Positions 33,201 to 43,296 of a stretch of DNA of 64,000 nucleotides are shown here, one piece after another. The notes under the pieces are model-generated. The model worked only from the letters and a program-made list of their open reading frames with translations. It was not told the DNA's origin and made no database searches. The translations under genes were made by a program, and so were the position numbers. Positions within the stretch are counted from its first letter, which is position 1, and every line of letters starts with the position of its first letter. This DNA comes from Notospermus geniculatus (Eukaryota; Nemertea; Pilidiophora; Heteronemertea; Lineidae). Where the stretch lies: assembly GCA_002633025.1 (NCBI GenBank), contig NMRB01000121.1, forward strand, positions 289,219-353,218. The letters run 5' to 3'.

Positions 33201-34626
33201 CCGTATGAAAACAAACGTTGGGAGTGCTCAGAATGCGTGTCGGCCGATTTTTTTTGCGTGACGGTGGATATTTTAAGCGTGGCGGTTCCACTACGTAGAT
33301 TTTTTAACATGGCGCAGGCACAGACGTTTGCATTCTAAACATGACGGGCCGTCACGTGTTTTTTAATCAGGGAAAACACTGTGCACAAAGTTACAAATTA
33401 TGGACGCTTACTTACATCAGTGTCTGACCCAATGTTATTGAGGCAAAAATCAAACCCAGCGATCTTCCAGGCTCCATTTTTTACAATAAGAATTGACTCT
33501 GGACAGACATTATTGTGCATCATTTTGGCATCGTTGTGGAGGAATGCCAGAGCTTCTGTCACCTGCAACCAATGAATATGATTCCTTTTTAAACAACAAA
33601 TGCACATAGATATCAATGATAACTTCTTTGAAGTTAACATGTCCTTTTCTACATGTGACCACTTTCCTTGGGAAATTGGCATCATTATGACATCATAGTC
33701 CATTACAGTACGTGGCACTGTGGTTGAATCATGATGTCATGGACCAACATGCCAGCCGACCATAGTGAACTGGTAAAATCCAAATTTTTAATCACGGAAA
33801 ATTTCCAAGATCACCCTATCTTGCCGCAGTTGTTGATGCCACCTACCTGTAGCATACCATACTTGATCTCCAGGTCATAAAGTTTACAATCTTTGACATC
33901 ATGTGGAACAGGATTAGGCATATTATCATGAAATCCTAACATATTGGCAACACTGGCAAAAACTCTTTCTGTGGCAAATGCAAGACTGTCCCTGAAATGA
34001 AATTCAACAAAAGAATAAACTCCAGTGAATATTTGCTAAGTGAATTCAGGTTTAAACAACACTGCAGACTGTCAATGATAAGGACCAGTAAGTAAATGCA
34101 GTATGACTGGCTGAACGAACCGTAACTTCAGCAGACATGGCAGATAAGATTGAGGCCAAAGAGAAGTCAACTTGGTAAATGTGAAGAAAAGCTCACCGAG
34201 ATTCCTCAACTGGATGTAAAACTGACAGTACTTTTGGATGGCGTAACCTAGTCAGTCGTGCTACACCCTGTTTCAACGTCTCAATAATTATCTCTTTGTC
34301 CCGTTTTGAATATCGTTCAAGCTGTTTCTTCTCGAAGACAAATACTGAAGCTTCCTGAAAGGATGATCCACAAGACTCGTCAATGGGTAGCATGGTAAGG
34401 GGTGCAGTGCCCTGACAAACAGCGAATTTGTTAAAAACCACGAGCGCCAAGACCAAAGCACCAAATAAAATACCTCTTTTGTTGACTTCTTGTATCCATC
34501 GAACACCTTCCAGAGTAGTCCAGGTCCAGCACTGGCCACGTGTCGCCCGACATCAAATTCACGCGTAACGTTATTGCCTGGCAGAGCACCAGAGACAGTG
34601 CTCTTGATCTTGAAAAGCATATCCAT
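24281..34626 (-). CDS. SCYL2: SCY1-like pseudokinase 2 (complete copy)
   Basis: Sixteen coding exons on the minus strand: 34626-34474, 34354-34197, 33991-33847, 33562-33416, 32575-32360, 32234-31992, 31510-31334, 31012-30890, 30780-30667, 30381-30249, 30146-30028, 29610-29510, 27105-27079, 26031-25956, 25558-25424, 25075-24281. Phases join without a stop: 2862 bp, 953 aa (human about 929). Start ACCATGG, MDMLFKIKSTVSG. Residues about 30-330 are a protein-kinase fold; the HRD loop reads HNNVCPES and the DFG position GFDFC, so catalysis is unlikely. Residues 355-600 are HEAT-like (RVCIQRILPALFSEFV; IYRALEAESPQIQ). The C-terminal 264 residues are Met/Gly/Asn-rich and disordered, with an NPF motif and ELADIFG end. 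In animals SCYL2 binds clathrin and AP-2 on endosome/TGN coated vesicles. Confidence 0.93.
25666..25701. repeat. 36-bp hairpin repeat (CTTGGAGGAATT)
   Basis: CTTGGAGGAATT and its complement AATTCCTCCAAG around 12 bases. The same mini-palindrome occurs at 50151-50186, as a double at 49125-49198, and in a diverged form at 23233-23274 and 48875-48916. Confidence 0.7.
26451..26546. mobile_element. Small insertion flanked by AAGCAAATGCA
   Basis: About 85 bp present only in the first SCYL2 copy, bounded by direct repeats AAGCAAATGCA (26440-26450 and 26536-26546); the second copy has one AAGCAAATGCA followed by CACTG. An 11-bp duplication is longer than the other classes here and is more like a retroposed fragment. 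Confidence 0.55.
29720..29793. repeat. 36-bp tandem duplication in SCYL2 intron
   Basis: AAGTGTCAGACACAGTTTGT with its following sequence occurs twice in the first copy and once in the second (near 53957). Confidence 0.8.
30517..30624. mobile_element. 108-bp hairpin MITE, AAATC target duplication
   Basis: CAGGCCTTGTCTTCTGAGGC at the left and the exact complement at the right, with a short loop containing TAGAGTTCTCTA. AAATC flanks both sides (30512-30516, 30625-30629); the second SCYL2 copy has a single AAATC near 54710. CAGGCC ends and a 5-bp duplication recall the element at 22611. Confidence 0.85.
31600..31885. repeat. Degenerate tandem repeat TGTCTGGAGCTTCACAAAG
   Basis: About ten variants of a 25-38 bp unit around TCTGGAGCTTCACAAA fill the intron between the two SCYL2 exons at 31992-32234 and 31334-31510. 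The second copy has the same array at 55690-56025 with a slightly different unit number. Open frames across it are a by-product of the repeat. Confidence 0.75.
32847..33381. mobile_element. 535-bp DNA element, CAGTGTTTTCCCTG ends, TGCAC duplication
   Basis: Begins CAGTGTTTTCCCTGGGATT and ends CAGGGAAAACACTG. TGCAC flanks both sides; the second SCYL2 copy near 56943 has one TGCAC. The ends look hAT-like, but hAT normally gives 8 bp, so the family is uncertain. Interior GC-rich, non-coding. Confidence 0.75.
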
Positions 34627-35234
34627 GGTGTCGAACCCAAACCGCTAGACAACAGAAATGCAGAAGTTAGCATTTGGATTAGTGACAGATATCCTTATCA
34701 TATGCACTCTTAATGAACTATTTTTGCAAACTGACGTTGAAAGTCAGAGCACATTCATCTTCATGACATGGTCGAGGAGTGAATGAAAACTTTAGTTATA
34801 TAGAGTTACCTAAAACTCTTCATTGAAATCCCGGTACATTATCACAGGTTATTGATACATCATCATTATCATTATCATATTATAAGTCAGGTCAGATTCA
34901 AATCCACCAAATGAGCAGAATAAGAAAAATTCAGTTGAATAGCCCTCTGATTAACAGAGAACGGCTTCGATTCAATAATCATCATGGTCTGTACCCAAAG
35001 ACATTTCTCCAAGCTCAGTATGAACAACTCCAGTTGAACTACATGTAAATCAAATGGAATCACAGATAGAATAGAATATACAATACTGAAGCAAAAGGAC
35101 AGAAGTGATAAAAGTTTCCCATGCAAAACTGTTTATTCCTGAAAAAAAAAAAAACTCACAAAACATGCCACATGTGCATGCCAAAACGTCCGCTTGATCA
35201 TGTTGATCAGGTGTCATTTTTACCTCACCCCTAA

Positions 35235-35426
35235 GGCTCCATTTCCATAGAGTTCACGTTGACACTTTTCACGCGCCACGCTTCACGTTTTCCTTTCGTT
35301 CCTCGGAGAAAGCATGCCACAGGACAGGTAATGTGTGTCTCGTTGTGCGCTGAATCGAGGAACGAAAGGAAAACGTGAAGCGTGGCGCGTGAAAAGTGTC
35401 AACGTGAGCTCTATGGAACTGGAGCC
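35235..35426. mobile_element. 192-bp hairpin MITE, TAA target duplication
   Basis: Ends GGCTCCATTTCCATAGAG and the complement of GGCTCCAGTTCCATAGAG, with long complementary arms (AAAACGTGAAGCGTGGCGCG). TAA on both sides; the second unit near 60820 has the uninterrupted site (CAA). PIF/Harbinger-like TWA duplication. Confidence 0.8.
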
Positions 35427-36963
35427 TAAGTCTACAATTGTATCTTTTGACAGGAAGTCAGCGGCAAATGCATTCAATCCTGGAGAGGAAGACTTCTCAT
35501 AAAGTGACAATGGCTGGTATTCATAAAAGTTTGCAACTTTTACTTAAGATTTGCACAGCAAGGTCCAATGTTAATCTACTACAAAACTTGAAGCTTCAGC
35601 ATTTGCTAGCTTTTACGAACATCAGCCAATATTGTGGAGACAACTTCAAGAAAATGAAGTGGCAGCATTATTTGAGCTTGAGAAGAAGTCTACCGCAGTA
35701 ACTAATCACTCTGTTCCTGCATACCACCACCGGTGCAGTGGATTTCATAATCATATGGTGATTTTATGTACATGTACATGTACCACAGACTTATCATGAC
35801 TAAAATTATTCATGGCACTCTGGCAGCATGCATAGATCTATCACATGTGGGTTAATATATTCATGAAGGCGAGGCTCACCACAACCAGCTGACCACAACC
35901 ACTGCAACCATCCTTTCCCTCCACAACAACACAACACTGGTAGAGTGGTACAATAATCTTTGAGGATGAAAACAGATGTGCCTATTCCCAGCTGCAATCA
36001 CCAATTCCAAAATATTTGCACAAAATTTTTACCCATTTTTATTATTACTGTATTTACTTAATCAAAGCGGAACATACAAGGCAAGATGCACGAGTTCATT
36101 TTCCAGTCAAAATCATACCTAACCATACCCACTAAACCCAATGCAAGACAGAGTGAAAACATAGGCCTATCCATACAATGCCAGACCAAAAATTTATTAG
36201 CCTACCCGGGCTGCTCTCGAAATATCCTCCATATTAATATTGGCGACAGCCATTTTTCCTGACCACTTTTTACCCTAGGCGTGGAGAGATATAAATTTGA
36301 GCAAGACACCCAGAGCACAATTACAGTCGACACCAGTAGGTTGGGTCTAAAAATCTACAATACCACAGTAGTGAATGACTTGGCCTAGGCCTACCACGGC
36401 TGTTCATTCTATTAAAGTTATGCATTTCATAATCAATCATGGTACTCATACGAACTGGGTCAATTTGACACGCCATCTGACGACGGTGCTTCAGATGGCG
36501 CAACGTGATTAACGACACTGATCATATATCTGCTCACGTGAAAAAGCAGGCAGCCGACCAATGAAGTGAACGGGTTGTAGTGATGAGCTGCTGACATCAT
36601 AGGCCTAAATGCATCGCCATCGGTGATGAAATAGGCCTGCTAAAGCTCTCCGTGGTGGACGGCCGGAGGACGCTAGGCCTAACGCCCTAATCAACACGAC
36701 CGTGGCATGGATTAGCCTACATCACATCTAGCCTAGGCCTATCTGACATGTCTGACATGGATGTGTAGGCCTACAATGTATGGTGCAACGCATGCATGCA
36801 ATGGCAATGCACACATCATAGGCCTACAAACATGCACATGTCGACATGATGCATGCACATGACATGAGTTGACACGTCATGAATGATCGACTTTGGTCGC
36901 GGCAGTCAGCAGCAGCTGAGAAATTTTCAAACATGAACTGATGAACTGCGATTGAAACCATAC

Positions 36964-37056
36964 CTACGTTGCCTGCAAACTGGTTTGCGCCAAGCCTACG
37001 TCGTCGGGAAACCGCAGAACAAAATTTGATTGATCTTGCCGACCTGTCAACGCAAG
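36964..37056 (-). other. Possible SCYL2 5' untranslated exon
   Basis: On the minus strand CAACGTAG is followed by GTATGG, a usable donor, and the first coding exon has an acceptor at 34645 with 18 bp of leader before ATG. Sequence is strongly conserved with 62706-62800. The transcription start is not visible; inference only. Confidence 0.35.
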
Positions 37057-37060
37057 TTAA

Positions 37061-39493
37061 CATCCAGTCACCGTAATACAGAGCTACACCACTGATACAG
37101 CCGAAGTTTCGTATTTAGAATTATAATAACTCCCCAGTGGGCTGTTCTAATGGTGGGGAGAAGGCACGGCACGTCGCCGCTGCTCTATGGAGCGCCACTT
37201 ATATCAGAAATAGTAGATTGAAAGCATAATTTTTTTTCAGAAAATGACCAAATAAATATTGAAGTTGGTTTGTCTCAATATTTAAACAATAGTCATTCAA
37301 GATGCTGCAATATGATAGTAGAGGAATAGTATTTGAGGATATAGGTATCAGCTAAATTTTAATAGGCCTATAAAAATATATCTCTTGGGCATAGGGTATT
37401 CTTGGGCGCTCTTGGGTAGACTGTTCTAAAATACCCATTGACTGAAGGGTGTTCTAGGGTAGGCCTATCTCTTGGGTGTCCAGATACTCCTGAAATAAAA
37501 CTACCCAAGAACATTAGAACACTCTTTAGCCGATGGGTATTTTGGAACTGTCTACCAAAGAACACCCTAGAGCACCCAAGAGAGATTTTTTAGTCGGGAT
37601 GAAACTAGTAGATTTTTGATAATACCGGTACCGGTACCGGTAGGCCTAAGTATATTTGCATCTCAAAATCAAAACAATAGGCTAAATATGGCAAGCCGTT
37701 TGTCCATTTAATCAAATAAACCAGGTTTTTAAAAAAATAAACTTGTTTTTTTAATAAAAAAACTAGGTTTATTTCACTCCATTGCAAAGAATCTGGGTTT
37801 ATTTTTAAAAAACTTGGTTTTTTTAGCCAACTGTTCATTTATTCAAATGAAATGGTCCATGGACCATGTGCTCACCGTGTTGGACATAACAGTCTCATGA
37901 CAGAGGGATGAGCAATCTGGGTAAAGTCATTCCCGAGTAGGTGCACTTTGGGTCACGTCGTTCCTGAGTTACAGCACTTTGACGATTTTGGATTTACGCC
38001 ACCTGGTGGCCATCTTGGAAGTCAAATCAGTCCGAAATTCGACATGCATGGAAAGGTCATCTAGAGGGATATAAATATCAAATTTGAGCACTCCACGTCA
38101 AGTCGTTCCTGAGTAATAGCAGTTACTTGATTTTCAGGTTACGCCACCTGGCGGCCATATTGGATGTCCAATCGGGCCGAAACTTGGTATTTTTAAAGGT
38201 ACCCGTCCAATGCATGTTTATGCAAGATATGAAGTCGCTTGGTGAAATAATGACAAACTGTGGCAGGTTCGTCACTTTTGTCGAACTTTGACCTCTGTGA
38301 CCTTGAAAAGTAGGTCAAATCAAAAACCCGTTATATATGTTATGTATCCTTATTACATACACCTATGATAAAAATTTGGAGAAGATCTAGTCATTAGTTC
38401 AGGAGTTATTGCACTTTTTGTGTTTTCGGTTTCCGCCACCTGGTGGCCAAGCTAAGAGTCGAATCGGACCGAAACTTGGTGTCATGGGTCATCTGACCTA
38501 GGGGTATATATGTACCAAGTTTCAGATCAATAGCTCTGGCGGTTACGAAACGTGCCCTGCTAACGGAACACGACGACGACGGACGACGACGGACGCACAA
38601 CCATTGTATAAGCTCACCACGGTGAGCTAAAAATCCTAGTTTTTTTATCTGAATGGAAAAAAAACCAAGTTTATTTTTTAAAAACCTGTTTTTTTAAAAA
38701 GAAACTTTGTTTTTTAAAAAGAAACTTGTTTTTTTTAAAAGAAACCTAGTTGTTTTAAAATAAAGTTGGTTTATTTTGATACAACTCGCCATTTGTCCAA
38801 TAAAAGGGAAAAAAACAGGTTTTTTTGCAAGCCGTTTGTTCATTTAATCAAATAAACCAGGTTTTAAAAAAACTAGGTTTTTTAAATAAACCTGTTTTTT
38901 TAAAAATAAACTTGGTGTTTTAAAAAAATCCAACTTTTTAAAAAAGAAACTTGGTTTTTTTAATAAACTTGGTTTTTTTTAAAACCTAGTTTTTAAAAAA
39001 AACTAGTGGGTTTCGAATCTCACGTACTGGGCATGAGACTTTGGGCAAGTCTCTTTCTACCTCACTGGCCTCTCTCCACCCAGCAGTATGGGTACCGGTC
39101 GGAATGTTCGCAGTAGCGCTCAATGAGCAGTTCATCTGAGTTCTACTGAAAGGTTTCATGATAGACCGGGATAGGCCTATATCAGACTATAAAACCCCAA
39201 CTTTTCTGCAGTGCACTACGTTTAGAGGGCGTCGGAGAAAATACACAGCGGTAACGGCATTGAAAAATATGTTTTCAGTGCAATCAAACAAAAAATGGTC
39301 CGCCATCTCCTCTGGCGAAATATGACGGCCACGTGCGCCGCATCACTCAAGTTTCCCGCCGCCATCCGCACTTCCCCGCCACGTGCCATGCCCTCCCCCA
39401 CCGCTAGAAGAGCCCACCCACGCAGTATTATAATTTGGAATACGAAACTGTGGCTATACCGGTGGTGTAGCTCTGTATTACGGTGAGTGGATG
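37061..39493. mobile_element. 2.4-kb TTAA-flanked composite element
   Basis: TTAA on both sides (37057-37060, 39494-39497). Terminal inverted repeats start CATCCA(G/C)TCACCGTAATAC and stay recognisable for over 100 bp. The second unit has one TTAA near 62807 and lacks the element. Inside: a hairpin (about 37375-37600), AT-rich tracts of AAACTTGGTTTTTT type (37690-39000) and a GCTAAAAA-ended repeat (about 37860-38633). The TTAA duplication fits Kolobok- or piggyBac-type elements; no transposase seen. Confidence 0.7.
37860..38633. mobile_element. GCTAAAAA-ended repeat nested in the TTAA element
   Basis: Repeats TTACGCCACCTGG(C/T)GGCCA three times, then GGTTACGAAACGTGCC, a GACGACGACGGACG run and the stem AGCTCACCACGGTGAGCT followed by AAAAA. 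It splits an AT-rich tract that resumes at 38640. The left boundary is approximate. Confidence 0.55.
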
Positions 39494-39765
39494 TTAAAAA
39501 GTGGCTACCGAGCATGTCATCCAGGAGCAGTCGATATGATGACGTCATCAACTAACCGATGTGGGTGTTTTGGTTTTAAAGGCCGTCGCCAGGGGCTACT
39601 TTGTTTGATACCCATTCTTTTTAAAGATGGCGCTGCTGACTTGACCAATCAAAAGACTTGCAGTGAGATCTTTCCCAGACACAATCTACTGTTGCAGGTG
39701 GTGAAGTGGGCGTTCGAGTCGACTCTCATGATCACATGATGATCATGTGACCAAGATGGAGGCTT
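39494..39765. promoter_or_regulatory. Putative shared promoter between SCYL2 and a divergent gene
   Basis: Contains the CRE palindrome TGACGTCA (39540-39547), AAGATGGCGC (39624-39633) and CAAGATGGAGGC (39752-39763), both YY1-type sites typical of promoters and 5' ends. The block is conserved at 62815-63080, where it abuts the contig with the plus-strand RRM gene. Bidirectional use is inference. Confidence 0.45.
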
Positions 39766-39778
39766 GGCATCCATGCAT

Positions 39779-40377
39779 GCCATGCATTTCATGCATTTGC
39801 TTTGTTGATCTTGCATTGCAAGCTCTCAAATCAAGCTCATCTCATCCATGTGAAACTCTGACTGGAACTGTTTAGCATGTTTAGCCAGAAAAGCAACCCT
39901 GACCGGTAGGCCGGGGGGCTATACCAGTTTACTTACTAGGGCAGGCATGGCAGGCCTAGGCCTAGGCCTAGGCCTAGGTAGGTAGGACTATCAATGACTA
40001 TAGCCTAATAGGCGGTCTACTTACTAGGCCTGCCCTAGGCCTAGCCAAGGGTACCGGTAGGCCTAGGGAGGCCTAGGCTAGGGCTAATTTAACCTGCTAT
40101 GTTTGGGGGGTAGGCCTAGCCTAGACTTAAGGGCTAGGTGCACTCACCAAATTTTCCAAGCCCACTTTTCTGAAATGTCAAATATCTTTAAAACACTACA
40201 GTCTTTTTACTTTGCATCTACACCTAAATTAATCTTGAATTTACCCCATTTCCGATGGCCTGACTTTGGTAGACTTTTAGTATGTTATTCTCCACATCAA
40301 ATACTACCAGAAACAGTTGAAAAAGCTTTTCTAGGAATTTTTTTGGGGTAAGGTGCTATATATACTAGCCTAGTCTG
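39779..40377. other. Sequence unique to the first unit, with CTAGGC repeats
   Basis: Follows the promoter block. A (CTAGGC)n tract lies around 39950-39978 and CCTAGGC variants recur to 40080. No open gene is recognised. At 40378 the sequence changes abruptly into a type 2 intron 1, the start of the second unit. Confidence 0.5.
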
Positions 40378-40722
40378 CCAGATTAGAATCATCATTTCTG
40401 TGAGTCGTGTCTCCGACAGAAATCTCGCAAAGATAGAACATATTGGATTTATAGCTGACATGGCTCGCAGAGCATTACAAGAAGTTTCACGCGGAGCTGA
40501 TCTATTCTTAGATCACTGAAGTCATTCGATTCTAAAATTAGAACACAGTGGACTCGATGGACTCGCCTACAATAGCCATGGCACGGTGTCTGCGAGCCAT
40601 GTCAGCTATAAATCTTTCATTTCGTCCAGAGAGAGCTTCATGAAGCTCTCTCTGGACGAAATGAAAGCCAGTTAGAAGCTGAATGGGGATCAACTGAGAA
40701 AACTACAAGGAACGTGACTTAC

Positions 40723-41068
40723 CATCATTCCTGGGTCTTGTTGAGTAGTATAGACTTCCATCCCTCTTTGCAATGGATGATGCGTGTGAGACGCAGGGGT
40801 CGAATTCTTTGGCAGAAAACTGACACCTCCCGATGTTTTCTTGGTAGTTGAATGATTTGCACTTAGCGTGTCGAATGCATACATAGCCACAGGCCAAGTC
40901 CGTCATGTCTCGTTTCACGAAATCGTCAAGGTAGGGTCCCGCAAAATATGAATTCGTAAATTGACGGCGGAAATACGCTGTTCGGGCCTTGACCGCGGCA
41001 GGAAAGCACACAATGGATAAAATAAAATAAAACAAACAAAATAGTCTTCGAATCACTTTCGTGCACAT
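40723..41068 (-). pseudogene. Orphan type 2 exon 1 (signal peptide + PAN)
   Basis: Encodes the same 115 residues as exon 1 at 16421-16766 with one visible change (QFSAKEF for QLSAKEF), with an intact donor. About 340 bp of intron 1 follow, then the sequence switches at 40378 to unrelated DNA, so GON exons are absent. If the second unit is an allele of the first, this is part of a normal gene cut by the assembly; if the duplication is real, it is a 3'-truncated copy. Confidence 0.7.
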
Positions 41069-42344
41069 TGTTCAGCATTCACTCACTGAATCAAATGTAG
41101 TTTTCGTCAAAGGAATGCTTCACCTGAATTTTTTAAATCTACCCCAGAAAAGACGTCAAATCAAAGCCATTTTCCTTAGAAAATCGAACAAATATCCCTC
41201 AACAATAATTTTTGTCAATTATGTCTTTACAAGACGTGTCTTTCAATCTATTAATTTATCCCGAATTTTAGCACCTCCACACGGCAGACACCTATCTGGC
41301 CTAGTGCGGAAACGACTGTCATATCCAGTGTGCTCACAGACTGGCAATGCTAATTTTGGCATATCTCTTTTCGTGAAAAAAGTTCGGTATTGACACGATG
41401 TGGATCAAGAGTTACATGTACATGGGTTGGAGTCCGTCACTACTTGAAAACGCAGTGGATTTTAATGGGGTACTTGAAACTACATCAATAAAAATTTCAT
41501 CAAATGACAGCTCAGTGTAATACGATGAAATGTTCATGTACACTCTTGTAGGAAAGTAAAAAGGACAGCAAGTTTTCCTAAATATCGCAAAAAAAACATT
41601 GGAGCTACAGCAATGGTATCTGCACCCAATCTGTAGCAACATGTTGGCATAGAACCATGGTGTTTTGCCAAAAATCAATTTTAATTAATTAAAAGAAAAA
41701 TAACATTTTGTAAAATGATTTTTTTCACAGTTTTTGAAAAATCGTCCGATTTCAAATTTTCTTTCTTCATTTATACATATTCAACTTGCCAGACTGACCA
41801 ATATCTGCAACTTTTCCCTTTTAAAATCTCAAGAGAAAATGCCTCTTTTCGCATTTTGCCGCAAGATAAATCCCACTCATACAGTCAAGCAGACAACACC
41901 TCTGGGACAGCCCCCCCCCCATCCCACTTGAATCATAAATCCATTAATCTAGCACTGGCACCTCTCAAGTGCGATAGTCGCGGTATCCCACACTTCGGAT
42001 ATTGGTGTGACGACGCACAAAAAAATCATGCCTCAAAAGCTATTCCATCGTTGTAATTCCACAGCGATCCAACCAGCACGCCGATAACTACCGCTCCATA
42101 CACTATATTGTAAATATACCAAATTCATGAAATTTCTAAGTAGATAAAAGGTTTTTGAAGAGGCTGGGATGAACAATTGGATTCAGTTTTTGCATCTAAA
42201 CCTCAATGGAGTGCATTAATTTGCATAAATTGTGTGTTTCCCTCCTATGTCTGACGGAATAAGCGGCGACTTGACAATAGAGGGTACACAGAGAAACATG
42301 TCGATCAATCTGCCAGCGTTTCCCAATATGGGGGCACACTCACT
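41069..42344. other. Type 2 5' flank and type 1 relic, second unit
   Basis: Counterpart of 16767-18177: conserved type 2 upstream flank, an AT-rich spacer, then type 1 intron 2 remnants (41930-42240). No gene. Confidence 0.45.
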
Positions 42345-42922
42345 CGTTAGCGTAAAAGAGCCATTTTTCATTTTTTCACAAAACGCCCCCTAGTGGCCAT
42401 AGTGGGAATTGCAGCAAGCCCCAAATCGAACTTGGCCTAGATATTGGGGCCATATATACACATATGCAATATGAAAATCATCCGTCGAAAACTGAAGACG
42501 CTAGAGTGCAGACAAGGCAAAGCCCAAATATCGGGCTATTATTCATTATTTGACCTATTTTCCCATCAAAATTAGGTCAAATCAAAAACGCGTTACATAT
42601 ATGATGTAACATGATTAGATGTACCTACGGTTCAAATTTGAGCACCTTACATGTAGCTCAAATCGTTAGCGTAGAATAGCCATTTTTCATTTTTTCACAA
42701 AACGCCCCCTAGTGGCCACAGTAGGAATCGCAGCGCGCCCAAAATCGAACTTGGCCTAGATCTTGGGGCCATATATACACATATGCAATATGAAATCGAT
42801 CCGTCGAAAACTGAAGACGCTAGAGTGCAGACAAGGCAAAATGTTACCCACTCACGCACGCACGACAGACCACCACTAGCACAGCATAAGCCCTTTTGGC
42901 CTTCGGCCAAGCGGGCTAAAAA
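42345..42922. mobile_element. Second-unit copy of the GCTAAAAA-ended repeat
   Basis: Counterpart of 18178-18630, with an additional partial unit at its left side (CAAAACGCCCCCTAGTGGCC at about 42379 and 42699). Ends with the same GGCC hairpin and GCTAAAAA, fused to the first codons of a type 1 gene (ATG at 42937). Confidence 0.5.
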
Positions 42923-43296
42923 CGTGCCCATGACCATTTTGCTCTCGGCAAGATATCTCGGAAAACTTTATCGATGTCCGAATTTTCAATTTTTTGACGA
43001 AACTAAAACGGATTTGTATCACATCGCACTGTGCAATCAGCAAATTGTCTAAGATTAATGGCATAAAACATACGTCATGTACGTGTATTATAATATTATT
43101 ATTATATATAATTATAATATTCCTACCGTCGTGAATGAAGGAGTGACTGAATTTGGGCTTTTATTGCTATTTCGGACGCTTTTACTATTTTGTGGTTGTT
43201 AATGCAGTTTAATCAAATAACGCTATCACTTAATGTCCCGAAAATCGGAAGTGTTAATGAAAGGCAAACACCAACAAACCAATATGGATTTACCTT
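42923..43296 (-). pseudogene. Start codon and 5' flank of truncated type 1 gene, second unit
   Basis: ATG at 42937 and MVMGTF retained, then read-through into the repeat. An (ATT)n tract near 43087-43110 is specific to this unit. Confidence 0.6.

Noticed and set aside
32819-33310. Open frames in GC-rich DNA between two SCYL2 exons
   Set aside because: They sit inside the 535-bp element absent from the other copy; non-coding.
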